Shown piece after piece: positions 1 to 7,891 of a DNA stretch of 64,000 nucleotides. Each line of letters begins with the position of its first letter. Position 1 is the stretch's first letter. Under the pieces are notes generated by a model. It was given only the letters and a program-made list of their open reading frames with translations. It was not told the DNA's origin and searched no databases. The DNA comes from Candidatus Desulfovibrio intestinavium. Lineage in GTDB: Bacteria; Desulfobacterota; Desulfovibrionia; Desulfovibrionales; Desulfovibrionaceae. The position numbers were made by a program, and so were the translations under genes. The stretch lies in contig DWZD01000047.1 of assembly GCA_019118345.1 (NCBI GenBank), positions 1 to 64,000 of the forward strand. Direction: 5' to 3'.

Positions 1-146
1 TACTTCTTGAAGGCCTTGGCGGCGTAACCCTGTTCGGAATCTTCAGGGTCGCCCACGGCCACACGGAAAACTTCCGCCGCCGAAGCGGTGGCGCTCCAGA
101 GGAACAGGGCCGCAAGCATGAGGGTGAGAACTCGTTTGAATGTCAT
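1..146 (-). CDS. TRAP transporter solute-binding protein (DctP type), N-terminal fragment
   Basis: Only the first 48 codons lie in the window; the gene runs off the left edge. The translation opens with MTFKRVLTLMLAALFLW, a short positively charged start followed by a hydrophobic core and an ASAAE cleavage region, so it is a secreted protein. The mature start AEVFRVAVGDPEDSEQGYAA resembles the first beta strand of DctP-family periplasmic receptors, which deliver organic acids to TRAP membrane subunits. The start is well supported by AAGGAG six bases upstream of the ATG. The membrane subunits would be expected to the left, outside the window. Too little is present to infer the substrate. Confidence 0.7.
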   Translation of the reverse strand, partial: MTFKRVLTLMLAALFLWSATASAAEVFRVAVGDPEDSEQGYAAKAFKK

Positions 147-677
147 CCGTCTACTCCTTGTTAGGATGGTATTGAGTGAACTATGGCAAAATATAGTTAA
201 AAAAATCACAGCGAGCCAGTATTGACTTCCCCTTTGTTTTGGATAAAATTAAAAGATTCTAGATGGATGTGAGTATTTTTTTGGCAGATTCTGCTTTTAT
301 TTCATAATGTTACGAAGTTTTGCAAAGCGTGGCGAAACCCCGTAAAACGCTCTGAAATGGCAGGCCTTCCGGTGGGGGTAAATGTATTTTATTGTAACAA
401 GTTGTTTTTGTTTGCAAAAATTTTTCAAAAAATTTTTTTCACATTCGCGGCTCTTTTTTGGGAAAAAAATTTCCCTGCTCGGGCTGGCCATAGGGGAGCA
501 ATCCCTGTTTATCCTTTTTTCCCGGTATGTTGTCGATGATTCCTGCGGTAACGGGATCGTGTCGCCGCCCCGCTGGGGACGCCGCCGGTCGTGCCGCCGC
601 AGCACCCCGTTCAGGCTGAACGCGGGCCGGCATGCGGGTGACCGCGGGGTGCGTGCGGCCAATGACGGTGAGAACGG
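147..677. other. AT-rich intergenic region, no convincing gene
   Basis: This stretch separates the TRAP receptor gene from the endA remnant, both on the minus strand. Positions 180-480 are far more AT-rich than the rest of the window, with A and T runs. The ORFs listed here have no recognisable domain, no good ribosome binding site, and low-complexity or arginine-rich translations, so I do not call them. A sigma-70-like plus-strand sequence (TTGACT, 16 bases, TAAAAT at 222-249) is present but has no gene behind it. The minus-strand promoter of the TRAP gene should also lie here but I could not place it. Confidence 0.6.
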
Positions 678-1524
678 TCAGCGGCGAGCGATGGTGGGCA
701 AGCTCCGGGCTTGGCGGGCGGCTTGAGCGTCGCAGGCTTGGCGCACAAAGGGGTTGTCATTGCCCTGCAGCCGCGCAATGCGGCGTTCGCGTTCGCATTC
801 CCAGCCATCGGGCGGAAAGAGCCTGTCCCAGGCCCGGAACAGCTTTTGCTGAGAATCGCTGAGGCGGAAGATCGGATAGGCTTGCCATGTAGAGCAAGGC
901 GCGGGCCACGGTTCCCTTGGCCGCATCCGGCGGCTCCACCTTGCGCCGTGTAATCCTGACGGCGCAGGTGCCGAAGGTGGGCGGCACATCCGGCAGCATC
1001 TGCATGGCGTAGTTGGAGCGGGCGGCGTTGACCGCGCCAATGGCCGGGAAGAGATTGTGCATGTCGGCCTGCATGCGGCGGAATACCGGGCTGACCTTTT
1101 CTGCGCAACGGCGGCCCCGGTAGGGGCGGCCCTTTCCGTTCACGCAACGCGCGTCGCCGTCCCGCCACGCCGGAAAAAAGCGCCCGAAGTTTTCCGCCGG
1201 CACCACATGTTCCCATTCCATGCGCGTGGCGCGTTCCCGGTGATGGGTCGCAACAAAACCCGGCGGCACGTCCACACGGCGATCAGAATGAAAGGGGGCG
1301 CGGCAATAGAGCGTCAGCCGATGATCCGCATAGACGTTTTCCAGCAGCAGGCGTTTGACCTGGGCAAAGCTCTCGAAGCGGGCATTGCCGGGCACAGGTG
1401 CTTGCCCGGCGGCATGTGCCGTCAGGGCGCCGAAGCCGCAGAGCAGCGCCAGACAAGGCAGGCACATCACGCCAAGCAGGAGGCGTCGGGCCGGCTGCCG
1501 AAGCTGTTGAAAATAAGTATTCAT
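678..1524 (-). pseudogene. endA: Endonuclease I (EndA/NucM family), frameshifted
   Basis: The first frame starts MNTYFQQLRQPARRLLLGVM with a signal peptide and contains the EndA core: RMEWEHVVPAENFGR (the H of the catalytic region), KGRPYRGRRCAEKV and MQADMHNLFPAIGAVN. At LLYMA (about position 890) the frame breaks, and the expected C-terminal part YPIFRLSDSQQKLFRAWDR, WECERERRIARLQGNDNPFV continues in another frame ending at 678. The span is 847 bases, equal to one extra or two missing bases. EndA enzymes are secreted nonspecific nucleases. The core and active site lie before the break, but the conserved C-terminal segment is lost in the encoded 255-residue product. It may be a real mutation or a sequence error. 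Confidence 0.8.
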
Positions 1525-1558
1525 AATTAAATATAGACTGTCGCCTGAATTTCGACAA
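1525..1558 (-). promoter_or_regulatory. Candidate sigma-70 promoter of endA
   Basis: Reading the minus strand, TTGTCG (1553-1558) and TATATT (1530-1535) are separated by 17 bases, a good sigma-70 layout. The -10 box ends only five bases before the annotated ATG, so transcription would start at or inside the first codon. Either the message is leaderless or translation begins further in; I see no clear ribosome binding site in front of the next in-frame Met. Confidence 0.45.
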
Positions 1559-1773
1559 GCGGTCGAGGCGGCGCGTCAGCGATCATGCTGGGGGCAGGTG
1601 ATTCCAGAATCAGGAATTGCCGGCCTGGCCGGAAAAAACGTCAGGGCGGAAAGGATGAGCGGGCTGACGTCACTGGCGGACGTGCCCGGCGGGGCGTCGC
1701 CTGAACGGAAGGCGACGCGCAAACTGTCCGACCGGCGGGCGGGGCAGGCCCGCATGGTCGGTGATGCGTGCGG

Positions 1774-1804
1774 CAAAAAAAACGAGGCCCCGCAGGGCCT
1801 CGTT
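1774..1804 (-). terminator. Rho-independent terminator after the SNF2 helicase gene
   Basis: A perfect 10-bp stem (AACGAGGCCC with GGGCCTCGTT) with a CGCA loop is followed, on the minus strand, by a run of T. It lies 70 bases downstream of the SNF2 gene stop codon and separates that gene from endA. Confidence 0.9.
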
Positions 1805-1874
1805 CAGCAGGCGACGGCAGGCCTCGCCCGGCATGCGGCGCAACAGGGCGTCCGCAATGTTGCGATGCGATGCG

Positions 1875-4800
1875 CTACACCTCGAAGAGCATTTCCAGAT
1901 CCTCGCGGGTAAGCGACTTCCAGGTGTCCTGTCCCGGAATGATGGCTTCGGCCACGCCGCGCTTGGCCTCCTGCAGCTTGAGGATCTTTTCTTCCACCGT
2001 GTTCTGGCAGATGAGCTTGTAAGAAAAGACCTGCCGGGTCTGGCCGATGCGGTGCGTGCGGTCGGTGGCCTGACTTTCCACGGCGGGGTTCCACCACGGA
2101 TCGTAGTGGATGACGTAATCGGCGCTGGTGAGGTTGAGGCCCGTGCCGCCCGCCTTGAGCGAGATCAGGAAGATGGGAATATCCGGGCTGTTGTTGAAGC
2201 GATCCACCTGCTCGAAGCGATCCTTGCTCGCGCCGTCCAGATAGCAGAAGGGCAGCTGCGAAAATTCCAGCCACTGCCGGATGATGTGCAGCATCTGCAC
2301 GAACTGCGAGAATACGAGCACCTTGTGGCCGCCTTCCACGATTTCCTGCACCATGTCCTTGAAGGCGTCGAACTTGCCGGACGGCAGGTTGGTGGAAAAG
2401 CCCGGCAGATCGAGCTTGAGCAGGCGCGGGTGGCAGCAGATCTGCCGCAGCTTGAGCAGGGCATCCAGAATGGACATCTGGCTGCGGGCCAGCCCCTTTT
2501 CGTCCACGTCGGCCAGCACCTGCGCCCGCAGCTTGCGGGCCAGCACGGCATAGAGTTCGGCTTGCGTTTCTTCCAGGGCGCAGCAGGTGACGCTTTCCAC
2601 CTTGGGCGGCAGATCCTTGGCCACTTCGGCCTTGGTACGCCGGAGGATGAAGGGACGCACGCGGGTGCGCAGGTATTCCAGGGTTTCGGCGTCGCCGTCC
2701 TTGATGGGCTTGACGATGCCGCGCTGAAAGGAATGCTGCGAACCGAGGAAGCCCGGCATGAGGAACTCGAAAAGACTCCAGAGTTCAAAGAGATTGTTCT
2801 CGATGGGCGTGCCCGAGAGGCAGAGCCGCATGCGCGCATTAATGCGCCGCACGGCGCGGGCCGTAATGGTATTGGGGTTCTTGATGTTCTGGGCTTCGTC
2901 GAGGATGACGGTGTTGAACTCGTACTTCTCCATTTCCTCGAGGTCGCGCCGCAGCAGGGCATAGGTGGTGATGACCAGATCCGACTGGCCGATGCGCCGG
3001 AACATGCCCTCGCGTCGCGTGCCGTAAATGGTCAGGCGGCGCAGATGCGGCACGAACTTTTCCGCTTCGCGTTCCCAGTTGGGCAGCACGGAGGTCGGCA
3101 CCACGATGAGATTCGGCCCCTGATAATGGCGTTCCACCATATGCTCGATGAAGGCGAGGGTCTGCACGGTCTTGCCGAGGCCCATTTCGTCGGCCAGGAT
3201 GCCGCCGAAGCCGTATTCCGACAGGAAATTGAGGTAGGAAAGCCCCTGCAGCTGGTAGGATCGCAGGGTGGCCTGCAGGTTGCGGGGCGCGGGAACCGGG
3301 CGTACCTCGCGGAAGGAGCGGATTTTCTCGCGCAGATTGTTCCAGAAGGAATCCGTGCTGGCGCCGGGCAGATCCTCCAGCAGGCTGTCCAGTACCGGGG
3401 CTTCGAACTGCTTGAAGCGGGTCTGCGGCGGCTTGCTGGCGTCAAGGCCCAGGGCGGTCAACTTGTGGGCGATCTTTTCCAGCCATTCCTGCGGCAGGCT
3501 GGTATAGGAACCGTCCTTGAGCTGCACATAACGCTTGCCGCGCGTCCAGGCCTTCCAGATCTTTTCCAGCGGCAGGGACTGCCCCTCGTAATCCACGGAA
3601 ATTTCCAGCGAGAACCACTTTTCCTTTTCGTTGCTCACCACCTGGGCGTTGATGGTGCTCTTGGCCGTGCGCACCTTGTAGCGGGAAAGGGCCTTTTCGC
3701 CGTAAACGCGATAATAATCCACCAGTTTGGGATACGAATCGAGCAGGAAGGAAATGGCCTCCTCAGGCTCCAGAAACCAGAGGCGGTTGGAGCGGGCCTG
3801 AAAATCCATGGCCGCCAGCTCGCTCATGAGCTGGGCCTCCTCCTCCTGATGACGGCGCACCAGATAGGTATGCCCCTCATAGGTATAGCTGCCGGTCTGG
3901 AAGTCGGGGTTCGGCCCGTTGAGCGTGAATTCGCCGTGCTTGGTTTCGTAGATATTGTCGATTTCCAGGGTGAGCAGGCTGCCTTCCTCATCCAGAAAGA
4001 GCTTGGGATTGTAGGTGGCCGGCTGGAACACCGGTTCCATCTGGCGCAGAAACTGCTGCGGTTCGTAGAGTTCCGAGGCGGGCAGGCGCGTCCAGACCCG
4101 GTCGAGAAATTCGGAAATCTCCTCGTGCGGCACCACCGGGCGCTCATAGATGAGGCGACGCACCAGCGAGGGGGCAAGGCCCGTCTGCACGGGGTAGAAG
4201 TTATGCTGATAGCAGACCCAGAGCGGCATTTGCCCGTGAAAGGTGATGGGCGCGGCTTCCGGCTTGGTCTCGTCCTCGCTTTCGCCGTCCTGGCTCACGA
4301 TGGGCAGGGGCTGACGCCCTTCGCGCTTGAGCAGCACGTCAAAGCGGAAGCCCGCATCATCCAGATGGGGTTTGAGCTTGAGGGCAAAGGGGGTGCTTTC
4401 GATGCGGCAGGGCTTGTCCGTATCCTTCCAGAGCAGGTAGTATTCCCGGCGCACGGCCCAGAAGAACCACGAGGTCAGGCCGTCGGGAATTTCCACCCGA
4501 TGGCCGTAGTAATCCAGATGCTGGCCGATCTGGCGCGCCACCAGCGGCAGTTGCGGCGAAAATTCGCACCAGTCGGTATTGTGGATGATCTGATCGAGGG
4601 TCACCTCGTTGTGCACGCTGGAAAGGCCGGACTTGTTCTGCCGCCCCCGGAAAAAGGAAACCAGCAGGCGGCCGGGTTCCGGCTCGAAGCGGAAAATGAG
4701 GTAATGCCGCCCCGGTTCAGGCTCCATGTCCGTGGAAAAGAAGGAGCGGAAACTTTCCTTCCAGTCCGAAGCCGGCGTGGGCATGGCCTTGTCCTGGCCC

Positions 4801-5123
4801 TGTTCCTTGCGCAGCTCTTCCAGCAGACGCAGGGCCAGCGCCGCCACATGGCGGCAGATGCCGGTGAAGGCGTCGGAACAGTTGCACTGGTGGCGCGTGC
4901 TGCGGTCGGCAAGGCTGAAGAGGAGGCTGGGCGTGTAGACCTGAAGATCCTCCCCCTGAATGACGCCTTGCACTTCCCAGGGATCGCCTTCCTGAATATT
5001 TATTTTTTGCACACCGCCTTCGGAGAGGATAGGGTAGGCCGTGTCACGGATATACTCGGGCACGGAATCGTGCAGAAAGGCCTCGCACATTTCCGTGATG
5101 ACAATCTGTTCGGATCTGCTCAT
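1875..5123 (-). CDS. SNF2-family DEAD/DEAH-box helicase with SWIM zinc finger
   Basis: A 1082-residue ATP-dependent DNA translocase. Near the N-terminus is a SWIM zinc-binding motif, CNCSDAFTGICRH (CxC...CxH), expected to bind nucleic acid or protein. The C-terminal half carries the two RecA-like lobes: Walker A ADEMGLGKT at about residue 645, motif II VILDEAQN, motif III LCLSGTP, and motif VI DRTHRIGQ near the end. This matches bacterial SNF2 proteins such as the RapA/HepA-like set, which remodel protein-DNA or polymerase complexes; the exact role is unknown. The ORF track begins 20 codons further up, but I place the start at MSRSEQIV (5123) because GGGAGA sits six bases before this ATG. It is divergent from the peptide-binding gene and ends at a strong terminator. 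Confidence 0.9.
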   Translation of the reverse strand: MSRSEQIVITEMCEAFLHDSVPEYIRDTAYPILSEGGVQKINIQEGDPWEVQGVIQGEDLQVYTPSLLFSLADRSTRHQCNCSDAFTGICRHVAALALRLLEELRKEQGQDKAMPTPASDWKESFRSFFSTDMEPEPGRHYLIFRFEPEPGRLLVSFFRGRQNKSGLSSVHNEVTLDQIIHNTDWCEFSPQLPLVARQIGQHLDYYGHRVEIPDGLTSWFFWAVRREYYLLWKDTDKPCRIESTPFALKLKPHLDDAGFRFDVLLKREGRQPLPIVSQDGESEDETKPEAAPITFHGQMPLWVCYQHNFYPVQTGLAPSLVRRLIYERPVVPHEEISEFLDRVWTRLPASELYEPQQFLRQMEPVFQPATYNPKLFLDEEGSLLTLEIDNIYETKHGEFTLNGPNPDFQTGSYTYEGHTYLVRRHQEEEAQLMSELAAMDFQARSNRLWFLEPEEAISFLLDSYPKLVDYYRVYGEKALSRYKVRTAKSTINAQVVSNEKEKWFSLEISVDYEGQSLPLEKIWKAWTRGKRYVQLKDGSYTSLPQEWLEKIAHKLTALGLDASKPPQTRFKQFEAPVLDSLLEDLPGASTDSFWNNLREKIRSFREVRPVPAPRNLQATLRSYQLQGLSYLNFLSEYGFGGILADEMGLGKTVQTLAFIEHMVERHYQGPNLIVVPTSVLPNWEREAEKFVPHLRRLTIYGTRREGMFRRIGQSDLVITTYALLRRDLEEMEKYEFNTVILDEAQNIKNPNTITARAVRRINARMRLCLSGTPIENNLFELWSLFEFLMPGFLGSQHSFQRGIVKPIKDGDAETLEYLRTRVRPFILRRTKAEVAKDLPPKVESVTCCALEETQAELYAVLARKLRAQVLADVDEKGLARSQMSILDALLKLRQICCHPRLLKLDLPGFSTNLPSGKFDAFKDMVQEIVEGGHKVLVFSQFVQMLHIIRQWLEFSQLPFCYLDGASKDRFEQVDRFNNSPDIPIFLISLKAGGTGLNLTSADYVIHYDPWWNPAVESQATDRTHRIGQTRQVFSYKLICQNTVEEKILKLQEAKRGVAEAIIPGQDTWKSLTREDLEMLFEV

Positions 5124-5171
5124 AATTCTCCCACCCAGCGCAAGCAACAAGGGCACTGCGGCAATTTTGGG

Positions 5172-5201
5172 ACAGTACCACAAACCAAACCCTTAAGGCA
5201 A
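5172..5201 (-). promoter_or_regulatory. Possible sigma-70 promoter of the SNF2 gene
   Basis: On the minus strand TTGCCT (5196-5201) and TACTGT (5172-5177) are 18 bases apart, about 50 bases upstream of the chosen start codon, in the short gap to the divergent peptide-binding gene. The match is only moderate. Confidence 0.3.
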
Positions 5202-5217
5202 CAAAAGATTCCAAGCT

Positions 5218-6936
5218 ATGTACAATCGTTATCAAAAAGCGCGCAACGACAGGCAGGCAAGGCCTTGCCCGTCTCGGGGGCCGCATGGCCGCCGGGCGTC
5301 GGGCCTGATCCCGGGCATCCTCGTGTTCGTGCTGTCGCTGCTTGCGCCGGCGGCCGGCACGGATGCTTCCGCTTCCCCGGGAGACCGGGCGGCGCAAAGC
5401 CTCTCTGCGCCGGTGGACGGCGACCGCATCATCTTCGGCAGCATCGGGGAAGCCTCCAATCTCATTCCCTACCTCTCCTCGGATTCCGCCTCGCACGATG
5501 TGGCGGACATGCTCTATGTGGCGCCCCTGCGCATGGACAAGAATCTCAATCCCGAAGTCTGGGCCGCGGAAAGTTACCGCGTGGAGGACGGCGGCAGGCG
5601 CTACCGCTTCACCCTGCGCAAGGGCATTCTCTGGGAGGACGGGCAGGAACTCACCACCGAGGATGTGGCCTTCACCTGGAAGCTGGTCTGCGATCCGGCC
5701 ACGGCCAGCCCCTATGCCGACGACTTTTTGCGGGTGAAGGAGCTGAAGGTCATTGACCGCTACACCTTTGAGGTGCATTACGATCAGTTCTTCGCCCGGG
5801 GCATCTTCACCTGGATGAATCCCATCCTGCCCAAGCACATTCTGGAAGGACAGGATATCCGCACGACATCCTTTGCCCGCAAGCCCGTGGGCGCGGGGCC
5901 GTACCGCCTCAAAAGCTGGGAGGCCGGCTCCCGCATCACGCTGTCGGCTTCGCCCACCTATTTTGCCGGACGCCCGCACATCGACGAGGTGGTCTATCGC
6001 ATCATTCCCGACATGGCCACCATGTTTCTGGAAACCCGGGCCGGGCAGCTGGATGTCATGAACCTGAGTCCGCTGCAGTACCTGCGGCAGACATCCGGCC
6101 CGGAATGGAGTCGGAATTTCAATAAATACCGCTACCTTGGCGGGTTGTATGTCTTTCTGGGCTTCAATCTCCAGCATCCCTTCTTCGCGGATGCGCGGGT
6201 GCGCCGGGCCATTTCGCAGGCCATTGACCGGCAGCGCATCGTGCGGGTGGTGCTGCTGGGCGAGGGCGAACCGGCCTTTGGCCCCTACAAGCCCGGCACC
6301 TGGCCCTACCATCCCACCCTCAAGCCCGTGGCATGCGATCCCGCCGCCGCCCGCGCCCTGCTGGAGGAGGCCGGTTTCCGCGATACGGACGGCGACGGCG
6401 TGCTGGACAGGGACGGCAAGCCCCTCGCCTTCACCATCCTCACCAATCAGGGCAATGAGGAGCGCATCCTCACGGCCACCCTCATTCAGGGCCAGCTCAG
6501 GGAGATCGGCGTGGCCGTGGAAATCCGGGTGGTGGAATGGGCGGCCTTCATCCGCGAATTCGTGAACAAGGGGCGCTTCGACGCGGTCATGCTGGGCTGG
6601 ACCATCACGTCCGACCCGGACATCTATCAGGTCTGGCACAGTTCGCAGGCCGTGGACGGCGGCCTGAACTTCACGCGCTACAAGAATCCCGAACTGGATC
6701 GCCTGCTGGAAGAGGCCCGCACCACGCCGGATCAGGAAACGCGCAAGCGCCTCTACTGGCGCGTGCAGGAAGTGCTGGCCGACGATCAGCCCTATTGCTT
6801 CCTGTATGTGCCATATTCCCTGCCCGTGGTGCAAAAGCGCTTCAGGGGCATCAAACCCGCGCTGGCGGGCATCATGTACAATTTCGAGGATTGGTGGGTG
6901 CCGCGCGAGCTGCAACGCCATACGGTGATGCCGTAG
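5218..6936 (+). CDS. ABC transporter substrate-binding protein, family 5 (peptide/nickel type)
   Basis: A 572-residue periplasmic receptor of the DppA/OppA class (SBP_bac_5). A basic N-terminus and hydrophobic segment (GLIPGILVFVLSLLAPAAG) form the signal peptide. Typical family stretches follow: LRMDKNLNPEVWAAE, YRFTLRKGILWEDGQELTTEDV, NLQHPFFADARVRRAISQAIDR, and GWTITSDPDIYQVWHSSQ near the C-terminus. It should bind a short peptide or similar solute and pass it to an ABC permease. No permease or ATPase gene is adjacent, so it is an orphan receptor here. The start at 5218 lacks a strong ribosome binding site, but no better upstream or downstream ATG precedes the signal peptide. Confidence 0.85.
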   Translation: MYNRYQKARNDRQARPCPSRGPHGRRASGLIPGILVFVLSLLAPAAGTDASASPGDRAAQSLSAPVDGDRIIFGSIGEASNLIPYLSSDSASHDVADMLYVAPLRMDKNLNPEVWAAESYRVEDGGRRYRFTLRKGILWEDGQELTTEDVAFTWKLVCDPATASPYADDFLRVKELKVIDRYTFEVHYDQFFARGIFTWMNPILPKHILEGQDIRTTSFARKPVGAGPYRLKSWEAGSRITLSASPTYFAGRPHIDEVVYRIIPDMATMFLETRAGQLDVMNLSPLQYLRQTSGPEWSRNFNKYRYLGGLYVFLGFNLQHPFFADARVRRAISQAIDRQRIVRVVLLGEGEPAFGPYKPGTWPYHPTLKPVACDPAAARALLEEAGFRDTDGDGVLDRDGKPLAFTILTNQGNEERILTATLIQGQLREIGVAVEIRVVEWAAFIREFVNKGRFDAVMLGWTITSDPDIYQVWHSSQAVDGGLNFTRYKNPELDRLLEEARTTPDQETRKRLYWRVQEVLADDQPYCFLYVPYSLPVVQKRFRGIKPALAGIMYNFEDWWVPRELQRHTVMP

Positions 6937-7082
6937 GCGGTCGTTGCGTGCAGGGATTCTCCGGGGGAGGAGGAAAGAGCGTCTCGCCCCGCACGTCCGC
7001 TCTTCGTCTGCCCGTCCCCCCCGCAGGATGGAGGAGGGGAGAGGGGCCTTCGTGCGCCTGTGCGGCAGCAGGCTGCGTGTGG

Positions 7083-7118
7083 AAAAGACAAACGGAGGAG
7101 GGGAAAGGCCCTCCTCCG
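7083..7118 (-). terminator. Rho-independent terminator after the 7153-7692 gene
   Basis: A perfect 10-bp stem CGGAGGAGGG/CCCTCCTCCG with loop GAAAGG (7093-7118) is followed on the minus strand by TTTGTCTTTT. It lies about 35 bases past the stop of the small hypothetical gene. On the plus strand no T run follows, so it does not obviously serve the peptide-binding gene. Confidence 0.75.
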
Positions 7119-7152
7119 CAAAAAAGACGGCGGGAAGCGGGAAAAGGGGCAA

Positions 7153-7692
7153 TCAGGCGGCCTTGGCCCCGCCGCTCTTCATCTGCTTTTGCAGTTCATT
7201 GATGAGCTGCTTTATTTCGGCCACAGCCTGCCGGGCTTCGGGATTCTGCCCGGCCTGGGCGGAAAGTTCGGCCATTTGCTGCACAAGGCTTTCCAGCTCC
7301 TTCTGCATGGCTTCCAGCGCCTCGGGATCCGCCTCGCCGGCGGCGCGGTTGACCTCGTAGCTGCCGTCCTCATTCATGCCGAGGGCGGCGCGGTATTCAG
7401 CGGCAAGGTCGCGTGCCGATGCGGCGGCGCCCGTCGTACCGACGGCAAGCGTATCCTGCCGGAGGGCGGACGCCGTCGCCGCCTGCTTCCGGCCGCTCAG
7501 CATGGCCTCGGCCAGCGCCCGGCCCTCCTCGGAGATGGTCACCGTATCGCCGCGCTGACGGGCGGCGGCCAGTACGCTGGAGAAGGAATTTCCCTGATTT
7601 CCGACCCGCGAGGTCTTCTGCGTCCGCAGGATCCCGGACAGGGGCGAGTTCTGTTGCGGCGTATCCGCGGAAAGGAGCGAAGGGGTGTTCAT
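7153..7692 (-). CDS. Hypothetical protein with C-terminal coiled coil
   Basis: I do not recognise the family. The 179-residue product has no signal peptide or membrane segment. The N-terminal half is Ser/Thr/Gln-rich and low in structure, with a DTVTISEEGRALAEA stretch of a kind seen in several small flagellum-associated or secreted hypothetical proteins. From about residue 120 it is a strongly predicted amphipathic coiled coil (EALEAMQKELESLVQQMAEL, IKQLINELQKQMKSG). GGAGG sits eight bases before the ATG. It is transcribed alone, divergent from rel, and ends at its own terminator. Confidence 0.7.
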   Translation of the reverse strand: MNTPSLLSADTPQQNSPLSGILRTQKTSRVGNQGNSFSSVLAAARQRGDTVTISEEGRALAEAMLSGRKQAATASALRQDTLAVGTTGAAASARDLAAEYRAALGMNEDGSYEVNRAAGEADPEALEAMQKELESLVQQMAELSAQAGQNPEARQAVAEIKQLINELQKQMKSGGAKAA

Positions 7693-7784
7693 GGCGAGCC
7701 TCCGGCAAGAATTGCCGTCTCAGCATCATGCAATAATGGATCCATGTTTTTCCGCGGGCAAGACGGCCGGGGCGGCGCAACCCG

Positions 7785-7816
7785 TTGACAAGCGGCGGAT
7801 CTTGACGGACAGTCAA
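7785..7816 (+). promoter_or_regulatory. Candidate promoter and inverted repeat upstream of rel
   Basis: A consensus -35 TTGACA (7785-7790) is followed 17 bases later by GACAGT, a weak -10. Overlapping the -10 is a perfect inverted repeat TTGAC-N5-GTCAA (7802-7816), the general shape of a CRP/FNR-family operator. The regulator, if any, cannot be named from sequence. Confidence 0.35.
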
Positions 7817-7891
7817 AAGATGCAAGCGTGCGCGCTGTCATCCCTTGCGGATGTCGGGCCGCGCCAACGTCCTATCCCTCATGAGGCGGTC

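Noticed and set aside
297-726. Small ORFs on both strands in the AT-rich gap
   Set aside because: No domain, no ribosome binding site and mixed composition; two overlap each other on opposite strands.
1761-5756. 1331-residue plus-strand ORF
   Set aside because: It lies antisense to the SNF2 helicase gene, which has full helicase motifs, a good start and a terminator; the ORF is a shadow produced by high GC content.
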